This document shows positions 1 through 6,520 of a stretch of 29,935 nt of DNA, in pieces. Numbering within the stretch: the stretch's first letter is position 1; every line of letters begins with the position of its first letter. This DNA is from Clostridia bacterium. GTDB lineage: Bacteria; Bacillota; Clostridia; Christensenellales; UBA1242. The DNA lies in assembly GCA_017473285.1 (NCBI GenBank), contig JAFULP010000007.1, positions 1 through 29,935 of the forward strand. The letters run 5' to 3'. Below the pieces are notes generated by a model, which was not told where the DNA came from, did not search any database, and saw nothing but the letters and a program-made list of their open reading frames with translations. The position numbers and the translations under genes were made by a program.

Positions 1-1
1 A

Positions 2-319
2 CAAAGCATTGAAAAGCGTAAAAGTGGTGCTGAAATGACTGATGCTGATATGGTGGCAATACTTCAAAAAACCATTAAGGAACTAACTGAAGAAGCTGAA
101 AACTATGCAAAAGTAAACAACATCGCTCAAGTGGAAGAAATTAATGCGCAAAAGGCAATTTTGGAAAAATATTTGCCTAAAATGATGAGCGAAGATGAAA
201 TTAAGGAAGTTATCAGCGGGCTAGAAGATAAGTCAATGCCAAGCATTATGAAACACTTTAAAGCAAACTATGCTGGCAAGGTAGATATGCAACTTGTAAA
301 CAAAATTGCAAGGGGTTAA
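2..319 (+). CDS. GatB/YqeY domain protein, C-terminal part (5' end outside window)
   Basis: The reading frame is open from the left edge, so the gene starts outside the window; the visible part is about 105 residues. It reads SIEKRKSGAEM, then a charged helical stretch, then ILEKYLPKMMSEDEI, which is the hallmark of the YqeY family (LxxYLPxxLSxxE). Near the C-terminus, MKHFKANYAGKVDMQLVN matches the family's tail. YqeY proteins resemble the C-terminal tRNA-interacting domain of the amidotransferase subunit GatB; their cellular role is poorly defined. In many Firmicutes the gene follows rpsU, which would lie to the left of this window. A 12-bp inverted repeat lies just after the stop. The family call is confident; the function is not. 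Confidence 0.85.
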   Translation, partial: QSIEKRKSGAEMTDADMVAILQKTIKELTEEAENYAKVNNIAQVEEINAQKAILEKYLPKMMSEDEIKEVISGLEDKSMPSIMKHFKANYAGKVDMQLVNKIARG

Positions 320-328
320 TAACTTAGT

Positions 329-355
329 TGACTTTCTTTTCACAAAAGAAAGTTA
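329..355. repeat. Near-perfect palindrome downstream of yqeY (hairpin or interspersed repeat)
   Basis: ACTTTCTTTT at 331-340 and AAAAGAAAGT at 344-353 are perfectly complementary around a 3-nt loop (CAC). Two further pairs at the base (one G-T) give a 12-bp stem. No T-tract follows on either strand, so it is a poor intrinsic terminator. It may be a transcript-end stabiliser or a dispersed palindromic element. Confidence 0.6.
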
Positions 356-421
356 CAAATAAACCAATATTAAAGCATTTTTATGAGATATTCATAGGGG
401 AATATAATTATAAGGAAGAAT

Positions 422-619
422 ATGAGACTATTTAAAAAGATTGGTGAGAGTTTAGCACTTAAAAAGGAAGAAAGATTAATTATAAGAGAAATGGCGCAAG
501 AACGACTTAATAAAAAGCGTGCGTTGGAACAAAAGCAAAAAGAATTTGACACAATGCTAGATATGCGTTTACCTTGCGAGAATATTATAGATTTAAAAAA
601 CAAAGTGAATACTTTTTAA
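422..619 (+). CDS. Small charged protein of unknown function (65 aa)
   Basis: I do not recognise this protein. It is short, rich in Lys, Arg and Glu, and probably helical throughout (KKEERLIIREMAQERLNKKRA), with no membrane segment or Cys motif. The start is supported by AAGGAAG 4-10 nt upstream of the ATG. A TATAAT box at 403-408 lies so close that the mRNA leader would be only about 7-10 nt; the matching -35 region is weak. The stop overlaps the next ATG (TAATG, 617-621), which suggests translational coupling to the downstream frame. Its reality as a gene rests on the ribosome binding site and the coupling, not on homology. Confidence 0.5.
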   Translation: MRLFKKIGESLALKKEERLIIREMAQERLNKKRALEQKQKEFDTMLDMRLPCENIIDLKNKVNTF

Positions 620-1032
620 TGGATATGACTCCATTTTGTGCAATACTATTTCTGCAGAAAGGAATTCTACCAACAATAAAATTTAAGCAACTAACAGGAA
701 ATAACGCTGGAAAAGTTTATGAGTAAAGTAAATATTCTAATTTACTATATGGATCTCTTGATGCGATGGATAAAGGATATAGTGTTGGATTATTTAATCT
801 TTCTAAAAATAATAGAGTGAAACTATCAGTTGCTATAAACGGATATAGAAATGACCATATTGAGCAACATTTTGGAGAAGATACCAACCTTGAAAAAATA
901 TATGGAAAAACTATGACATTGCGTCAATTATTAATGAGATGGGAAACCGATATTAACATTGATGAAGATTTCGAAATGGTAAAGCGAGTGTATGATAGCG
1001 AAGATATTTTGGCTGAAGAATTAAGTAAATAA
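619..1032 (+). pseudogene. Unknown reading frame interrupted by one in-frame TAA
   Basis: A single frame runs from the ATG at 619 to the stop at 1030-1032 and is broken once, by TAA at 724-726. The first part encodes 35 residues (begins MDMTPFCAILFLQ, ends NNAGKVYE). After the stop the frame continues without interruption for about 100 residues (SKYSNLLYGSLDAMDKGYSVG, then a globular-looking acidic region ending in EDILAEELSK). The only internal start with reasonable length is the ATG at 766, which has no convincing ribosome binding site. The simplest reading is a gene broken by a nonsense mutation; two separate small genes or a sequencing error are alternatives. I do not recognise the protein. 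The glycosylase gene begins 2 nt after its end. Confidence 0.5.
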
Positions 1033-1033
1033 T

Positions 1034-1555
1034 ATGCATAAAATTAATGATTTACAATTTTTTAAAAGTGATACAATTACACTTGCTAAAAATTTGATTG
1101 GCAAGTGGATTGTTACCAACATTGATGATGTAGAAGTTAAGGCACAGATTTGTGAAACTGAGGCTTATTTGGGTGTTAACGATAGTGCGTGCCATACCTA
1201 TAAGGGAAAACGAACTGAGCGGGTTGAACCTATGTGGCAAGGTGGCGGAACGATATATATTTACTTATGCTATGGTTTACATTATTTACTTAATATTGCA
1301 AGTTGTGATGTAGGGCAACCTGAGGCGGTGCTAATTCGTGGCGTGGTTGGTGCGCCGGGTCCAGCCAAAGCAACTAAACTGTTAAATATTAACAAAGATT
1401 TAAATGGACAAAGCATAGTAAATAATGCTAAAATTTGTATTATGGATGATGGTAAAAAGTATGAGTATTTAACCGCTACTCGTGTGGGAATTGATTATGC
1501 TTTACCAAAAGATAGAAATGCAAAATTAAGGTTTATTTTAAAAGAAACAAATTAA
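1034..1555 (+). CDS. 3-methyladenine DNA glycosylase (AAG/MPG family)
   Basis: This enzyme removes alkylated purines from DNA as the first step of base excision repair. The 173-residue protein has the family signatures in order: an N-terminal strand region with LAKNLIGKWIV (about 18-28), ETEAYLG (about 41-47, containing the Glu expected to activate water), DSACHTYKGKRTER (about 50-63), YIYLCYGLHYLLNI (about 75-88), and GAPGPAKATKLLNI with a downstream NG. It is at the short end of the family (usually 180-210 residues), lacking a little at the C-terminus. It starts 2 nt after the broken frame upstream and has no clear ribosome binding site, so translation may depend on upstream ribosomes. The family assignment is firm from motifs. 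Confidence 0.92.
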   Translation: MHKINDLQFFKSDTITLAKNLIGKWIVTNIDDVEVKAQICETEAYLGVNDSACHTYKGKRTERVEPMWQGGGTIYIYLCYGLHYLLNIASCDVGQPEAVLIRGVVGAPGPAKATKLLNINKDLNGQSIVNNAKICIMDDGKKYEYLTATRVGIDYALPKDRNAKLRFILKETN

Positions 1556-1615
1556 AAATAATCTTTTTACGCTAGATAAAGTGTTTAAAGTTTAAACATA
1601 TAAAGGAATAGAATA

Positions 1616-2059
1616 ATGAGAATAGTAATTCAAAGGGTTAAAAGCGCTAGATTGAAAGTAGATAACAAGTTAGTTAGCGAAATTGGTAAGGGCTACAATG
1701 TATTTGTGGGCGTAACTCGTGATGACACAATTGATAATGTTAAAAAGATTGCAAGGCGTATTGCAACGGTTAGACTATTTAAAGATGAAGATGGTAAACT
1801 TAACTATAATATCGCCCAAGTGGGTGGAGAGATATTGCTAGTATCTAACTTTACATTATGTGACAAAAAGGGCAGTGGCGGTGCAAGACCAGATTTTACT
1901 TTAAGTGCACCAAAAGATAAAGCGATTGAGTTATATCAAGCACTACAAACTGAACTGATTAATGAGTATGGATTAACGGTTAAAATGGGTCGTTTTGCCG
2001 AAACTATGCAAATATACACCCAACTAGATGGCCCAATTAATTTAGTGCAAGAGTATTAA
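1616..2059 (+). CDS. dtd: D-aminoacyl-tRNA deacylase
   Basis: DTD hydrolyses D-amino acids (and glycine) mischarged onto tRNAs, keeping D-residues out of protein synthesis. Length (147 aa) and start (MRIVIQRV) are typical. Visible landmarks are the GRFAETMQ segment (family GRFxxxMQ), the segment SNFTLCDKKGSGGARPDF corresponding to the family's SQFTL block, and LDGPIN corresponding to NxGPVT. The invariant Gly-Pro that reads substrate chirality is kept, but Gln is replaced by Asn in the first block, and the second block has Leu for Asn and Asn for Thr. A ribosome binding site AAAGGAA lies about 7 nt before the ATG. The gene stands alone between the glycosylase and the metG unit. Confidence 0.93.
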   Translation: MRIVIQRVKSARLKVDNKLVSEIGKGYNVFVGVTRDDTIDNVKKIARRIATVRLFKDEDGKLNYNIAQVGGEILLVSNFTLCDKKGSGGARPDFTLSAPKDKAIELYQALQTELINEYGLTVKMGRFAETMQIYTQLDGPINLVQEY

Positions 2060-2065
2060 TTTAAA

Positions 2066-2094
2066 TTTACTAAAAATCCCATTTATGATATAAT
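2066..2094 (+). promoter_or_regulatory. Sigma-A type promoter with extended -10 for the small gene and metG
   Basis: The -35 is TTTACT (2066-2071), the spacer 17 bp, and the -10 is TATAAT (2089-2094) preceded by TGA, an extended -10. Transcription would start near 2101, giving a leader of about 13 nt that is mostly ribosome binding site. Confidence 0.75.
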
Positions 2095-2113
2095 AATTTT
2101 AAGGAGAAATTAA

Positions 2114-2299
2114 ATGAGTAAAAATCAAACACCGAAATACGAAGTTGGTTTAATACAAAGATTATTAACCGCCTTAATTAAGGAAGATAAAATGCAAGGC
2201 AAGTCTAACGAAACTGTAAAAGGTGATTATTTAGAAAACGGACTTAAAGCATGTAAAAAATTTAATAAGGAACTTGATAGATCTACATTTGATAGATAA
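2114..2299 (+). CDS. Small protein of unknown function upstream of metG (61 aa)
   Basis: I do not recognise this protein. It is soluble, basic at the start and helical-looking (VGLIQRLLTALIKEDK), and ends in a charged tail (KKFNKELDRSTFDR). A clear AAGGAG lies 7 nt before the ATG and a good promoter lies directly upstream. It is followed after 20 nt by metG, which has its own AAGGAG, so the two probably form an operon. Nothing in the sequence tells its job; its position suggests only co-expression with methionyl-tRNA synthetase. Confidence 0.7.
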   Translation: MSKNQTPKYEVGLIQRLLTALIKEDKMQGKSNETVKGDYLENGLKACKKFNKELDRSTFDR

Positions 2300-2319
2300 A
2301 AATTATAAGGAGAAAAATT

Positions 2320-4326
2320 ATGGAAAATAAAGAAAAATTTTATATTACAACAGCAATTGCTTATACTTCGGGTAAACCTCATATTGGAAATACATATGAG
2401 ATTATTTTGACCGACTCTATTGCGAGAGCAAAGCGAATGCAAGGATATGATGTTTTCTTTATGACAGGAACAGATGAACACGGCGAAAAAATTGAAATGA
2501 AGGCACAAGAAAAGGGTTTAACACCAAAAGCTTTTGTTGATAATGTGGCTGGAGATATAAAGCACCTTTGGGACTTTATGAATATTTCATACGATAAATT
2601 TATTAGAACTACTGATACTGAGCACGAAAAATGTGTGCAAAAAATCTTTAAAAAGTTCTATGAACAAGGCGATATTTATAAAGGTCATTACGAAGGATTA
2701 TATTGCACCCCTTGTGAAAGTTTTTGGACCGAAAGTCAATTAATAGACGGCAAGTGTCCAGACTGTGGCCGTGAAGTAAAACCTAGCAAGGAAGAAGCCT
2801 ATTTCTTTAAGATGAACAACTATGCTACAGGACTTTTAAAGCATATTATAACACATCCAGAGTTTATTACACCTGCTAGCAGAAGAAATGAAATGTTAAA
2901 TAATTTCTTGCTTGCGGATGAATTTGTGGGCAAAAGCGATGAAGAATTATTGACCGCTATTGAGCAGGGAACAATAAAAACTAAACTTCAAGATTTGTGC
3001 GTAAGCCGTAGCACATTTACCTGGGGAATTCCTGTTGAGTTTGACAGCAAACACGTAGTTTATGTTTGGTTAGATGCCTTAAATAACTATATTACTGGAA
3101 TTGGTTATGACACTGAAAATCCAAGTGAGCAGTACAAAAAGTTGTGGCCGGCAAATGTTCACGTTGTGGGTAAGGATATTATTCGTTTCCACACTATTTA
3201 TTGGCCAATATTCTTGATGGCTTTGGGCGAAGAATTGCCACAAAAAGTGCTTGTTCACCCTTGGCTACTACAAGGTGGCGAAAAGATGAGCAAATCAAAG
3301 GGAAATGTGTTATATTTTGATGATTTAGCATCAATCTTTGGTGTGGATAGTGTTAGATATTATGTGCTTCGTGAAATGCCATTTGTATCAGACGGCACAA
3401 TTACTTGGGAAATGTTGACAGAGAGAAATAATGCGGATTTGAGTAATGTTCTTGGCAACCTTGTAAGACGCACATTAAGTATGAGTAATCAATATTTTGG
3501 TGGAAAGGTTAGAAATTATAATGTTGCTGATATAATGGATGAAGACCTTAAAGCGATTGTTGTAGGTGCAAAAGCTAAAGTGTTTGCAAAAATTAATGAA
3601 TATAAGATTGCTGACGCTTTGGAAGAATTGTGGACAGTGTTTAGACGTGCAAATAAATATATTGACGAAACTGAACCTTGGAACTTAAATAAAGATGAAA
3701 CCAAGCGTGAAAGACTTTCAACAGTGTTATTTAACTTGCTTGAAGCAATTAATATTGGCGCAAATTTACTTGCTCCATTTATGCCAGAAACTGCAAATAA
3801 AATCTTTAATGAATTGGGTGTTACTGCCCGTGATTGTGATGAATTAGGCAACTTTGGGGCAACTGAAGAATTTAATGTAACCAACAATCCACAAATACTA
3901 TTTAATCGTATTAAATTTGAAGATATTAAACCAACTATTGATGAAATTGTGGCTAAGCAAAAGGCTGAAAATGCACCAGTAATTGAGTTTAAGGAAGCCG
4001 AACCTATCACTATTGATGATTTTGCTAAAGTGCAAATGAAAATAGGTGTAGTGTTGGCGTGTGAAGCAGTGCCAAAATCAAAACTTCTTCACTCTACTGT
4101 AAGGGTTGGCAATAAAACACTTTCAATTTTAAGCGGTATTGCAAAAGCGTATACCCCAGAACAAATGGTGGGTAAAAAAGTGGTAGTTGTAACCAATCTT
4201 CCACCAAGAGAAATGAAAGGATATCTAAGCGAAGGTATGATAGTGTGTGCTGAAGATGAAATTGGCAATATCTCATTATTAAGCCCAGAAAAAGATATTA
4301 TCGCTGATGGAAGCGAATGTTGTTAA
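2320..4326 (+). CDS. metG: Methionyl-tRNA synthetase with C-terminal tRNA-binding domain
   Basis: MetRS charges tRNA-Met (elongator and initiator) with methionine. The 668-residue class I enzyme shows the HIGH-type motif as HIGN (residues 21-24), a zinc knuckle with two CxxC pairs (CTPC 129-132, CPDC 146-149), KMSKS at 322-326, and a C-terminal EMAP/Trbp111-like domain from about residue 565 (DFAKVQMKIGVV, then VVVTNLPPREMKG and LSEGMIV). This is the long form common in Firmicutes, in which the appended domain promotes dimerisation and tRNA binding. AAGGAG lies 7 nt before the ATG. It follows a small unknown gene on the same transcript and ends in an intrinsic terminator. Confidence 0.98.
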   Translation: MENKEKFYITTAIAYTSGKPHIGNTYEIILTDSIARAKRMQGYDVFFMTGTDEHGEKIEMKAQEKGLTPKAFVDNVAGDIKHLWDFMNISYDKFIRTTDTEHEKCVQKIFKKFYEQGDIYKGHYEGLYCTPCESFWTESQLIDGKCPDCGREVKPSKEEAYFFKMNNYATGLLKHIITHPEFITPASRRNEMLNNFLLADEFVGKSDEELLTAIEQGTIKTKLQDLCVSRSTFTWGIPVEFDSKHVVYVWLDALNNYITGIGYDTENPSEQYKKLWPANVHVVGKDIIRFHTIYWPIFLMALGEELPQKVLVHPWLLQGGEKMSKSKGNVLYFDDLASIFGVDSVRYYVLREMPFVSDGTITWEMLTERNNADLSNVLGNLVRRTLSMSNQYFGGKVRNYNVADIMDEDLKAIVVGAKAKVFAKINEYKIADALEELWTVFRRANKYIDETEPWNLNKDETKRERLSTVLFNLLEAINIGANLLAPFMPETANKIFNELGVTARDCDELGNFGATEEFNVTNNPQILFNRIKFEDIKPTIDEIVAKQKAENAPVIEFKEAEPITIDDFAKVQMKIGVVLACEAVPKSKLLHSTVRVGNKTLSILSGIAKAYTPEQMVGKKVVVVTNLPPREMKGYLSEGMIVCAEDEIGNISLLSPEKDIIADGSECC

Positions 4327-4339
4327 TAAAAAATAATTT

Positions 4340-4373
4340 ATCCACAAGTTGTACTCAATTTGTGGATTTTTTT
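4340..4373 (+). terminator. Intrinsic terminator of metG
   Basis: ATCCACAA (4340-4347) pairs with TTGTGGAT (4360-4367), followed by a run of seven T. The left arm contains TTATCCACA (4339-4347), a perfect DnaA-box string, but as a single site inside a terminator it needs no replication role. Confidence 0.85.
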
Positions 4374-4407
4374 GTACATTTTTTATAAACTTTTTGGCGC
4401 AAAATAC

Positions 4408-4436
4408 TTTTATTATATTAATAAATATGCTATAAT
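4408..4436 (+). promoter_or_regulatory. Probable gyrB-gyrA promoter with extended -10
   Basis: TATAAT (4431-4436) is preceded by TGC, an extended -10. The -35 region 17 bp upstream (TTTTAT) is weak, as often seen with extended -10 promoters. The start would be near 4443, giving a leader of about 110 nt before gyrB. Confidence 0.6.
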
Positions 4437-4467
4437 ATATTATATATAATAGGCAGATAGACTAAAT

Positions 4468-4511
4468 ATCTAATTTCAAGCAAATAATACCTATAAGGTT
4501 TTAAATTAGAT
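4468..4511 (+). other. Inverted repeat in the gyrB leader
   Basis: ATCTAATTT (4468-4476) and AAATTAGAT (4503-4511) are perfectly complementary and enclose 26 nt. In the mRNA this would form a 9-bp stem about 30 nt before the ribosome binding site. No T-tract follows. A role in regulation or stability is possible but unproven. Confidence 0.45.
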
Positions 4512-4554
4512 TAAATTGCAAAGGTGATTTGTCTTATATGTTTAGGAGTGAATT

Positions 4555-6510
4555 ATGGCAGATGAATTAACTAAAGTTACACAGTATGATGAAAGTAATA
4601 TTCAAGTACTTGAAGGGCTTGAGCCAGTGCGTAAGCGCCCTGGTATGTATATTGGCTCTACCGATGAGCGTGGATTACACCATTTGGTAACTGAAATTGT
4701 AGATAATAGTATTGACGAAGCATTGGCTGGCTACTGTACTGAAATTAGCGTTACAATATTAAAAGACGGCTCAGTGCAAGTTATGGATAATGGGCGTGGT
4801 ATACCTACAGGTATTCACCCAAAGGAAGGGGTTAGTGCGGCAGAACTGGTACTTACCAAATTGCACGCTGGTGGTAAATTTGGCGGTGGCGGATATAAGA
4901 TATCGGGCGGATTGCACGGCGTAGGTTTATCGGTTGTTAACGCATTGTCTAGCACATTGCTTGTAGACATCTTCCAAAAGGGCGAACATTATCATCAAGA
5001 ATATCACCGTGGCGTGCCAACTGGTAGGCTTGAAGTTGTGGGCAAGATTGACAAGACTGGTACTTGCGTAACATTTACACCAGATGAGCAAATATTTGAC
5101 ACCACAATATTCAACTACGACACATTAAAGGTGCGTTTGCGTGAACTTGCATTCCTAAACAAAGGTTTGGTTATCAAAATTGAAGACCAGCGTGAAGGTC
5201 AAGAGCAACACAATGATTTTGTGTTTGAAGGCGGTATTAACGAATTTGTGCAAGAATTGACCGCTAGTAAGGAATGTGTGTTTGATAAGCCAATTTATGT
5301 AGATAAGATATATTCATACAAGCTCAAGAACGAAAATGGTGAAATGGTGCCAGCACAATGCGAAATTGAAGTAAGTTTCCAATATATTGACACATATAGC
5401 GAAAATATTCATACCTATGCTAACAATATCCGTACCGAAGAAGGTGGAAAGCACTTGGAAGGTTTTAAAAATGCTATTGCCAAAATCATCAATGATTATG
5501 CTATCAACAACCGTATGATTAAAGACACTCAAAAGATGAGTGGCGAAGATACTCGTGAAGGTTTGGTGGCGGTAGTGAGCGTAAAGGTGGAAGAACCACA
5601 ATTTGAAGGTCAAACCAAAACCAAACTAGGCAATGATGAAATTAGAACTTATACCACAAAGGCGGTAACTGAAGCGTTTGATATATATCTTGAAGAGCAT
5701 CCAAGACACGCCAAGGAATTAATCAATAAATGCTTGTTAAGCCAAAAGGCCCGTGAAGCGGCTAGAAACGCCCGTGAAGCCACAAGACGCAAGTCGGTGC
5801 TTGAAAGTACAGCCCTACCTGGTAAACTTGCCGATTGTAGCGAAAAAGACCCAAGCGTGTGCGAAATATTTATAGTCGAAGGCGACTCGGCGGGTGGAAG
5901 CGCTAAGCAAGGTCGTGATAGACGCTTCCAAGCAATTTTGCCATTAAGAGGTAAAATATTAAACGTTGAAAAAGTGCGTGAAGCCAAGGCGCTTGAAAAT
6001 GCCGAAATTCAAAGTATGATTACTGCATTTGGTTGTGGTATTGGTGCTGAGTGCGATTTGTCAAAGTTAAGATATGATAAAATCGTGTGTATGACCGATG
6101 CCGATGTGGACGGTGCACATATTAGAATATTGTTATTAACTTTCTTGTTTAGATTTATGCGTCCATTGGTGGAACAAGGTCATGTATACATTGCTCAACC
6201 ACCACTATACAAGGTGCAAAGAGGCAAGAAGGAAACTTATTGCTATAGCGACGATGAATTAAATCGAGATTTGGAACTAAACGGAAGCAAAGGTGCTGAA
6301 GTGCAAAGATACAAAGGTTTAGGTGAAATGGACCCAGAACAATTGTGGGACACTACTATGGACCCAGAACATAGAACTTTACTTCAAGTTAAGATTGATG
6401 ATGCAATACAAGCCAACGAAATTTTTGATATGTTGATGGGTGACCGCCCTGAATTAAGGCGTGAATTTATTGACCAAAATGCCGAACTTGTGAAAAATCT
6501 TGATATATAA
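4555..6510 (+). CDS. gyrB: DNA gyrase subunit B
   Basis: GyrB is the ATPase subunit of DNA gyrase, which introduces negative supercoils together with GyrA. The 651-residue protein has the GHKL ATP-binding motifs (EIVDNSIDEALAG near residues 55-68, DNGRGIP, and the glycine-rich lid HAGGKFGGGGYKISGGLHGVG), the TOPRIM motifs (EGDSAGG, and DADVDGAHI for metal binding), and the C-terminal QRYKGLGEMDPEQLW. Sequence and length fit GyrB rather than ParE, and the adjacent gyrA supports this. The ribosome binding site is TAGGAG, 7 nt before the ATG. gyrA starts 10 nt after the stop. The leader holds an inverted repeat. Confidence 0.98.
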   Translation: MADELTKVTQYDESNIQVLEGLEPVRKRPGMYIGSTDERGLHHLVTEIVDNSIDEALAGYCTEISVTILKDGSVQVMDNGRGIPTGIHPKEGVSAAELVLTKLHAGGKFGGGGYKISGGLHGVGLSVVNALSSTLLVDIFQKGEHYHQEYHRGVPTGRLEVVGKIDKTGTCVTFTPDEQIFDTTIFNYDTLKVRLRELAFLNKGLVIKIEDQREGQEQHNDFVFEGGINEFVQELTASKECVFDKPIYVDKIYSYKLKNENGEMVPAQCEIEVSFQYIDTYSENIHTYANNIRTEEGGKHLEGFKNAIAKIINDYAINNRMIKDTQKMSGEDTREGLVAVVSVKVEEPQFEGQTKTKLGNDEIRTYTTKAVTEAFDIYLEEHPRHAKELINKCLLSQKAREAARNAREATRRKSVLESTALPGKLADCSEKDPSVCEIFIVEGDSAGGSAKQGRDRRFQAILPLRGKILNVEKVREAKALENAEIQSMITAFGCGIGAECDLSKLRYDKIVCMTDADVDGAHIRILLLTFLFRFMRPLVEQGHVYIAQPPLYKVQRGKKETYCYSDDELNRDLELNGSKGAEVQRYKGLGEMDPEQLWDTTMDPEHRTLLQVKIDDAIQANEIFDMLMGDRPELRREFIDQNAELVKNLDI

Positions 6511-6520
6511 GGAATAAATT

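Noticed and set aside
3516..4010. 164-aa minus-strand reading frame inside metG
   Set aside because: It is antisense to a clear metG coding region, lacks a ribosome binding site and has a composition expected of a shadow frame.
4339..4347. Perfect DnaA box TTATCCACA after metG
   Set aside because: It is a single site and forms one arm of the metG terminator; the gyrB position alone does not make an origin.
5649..5987. 112-aa minus-strand frame inside gyrB
   Set aside because: Shadow of the TOPRIM-coding region of gyrB; no independent support.
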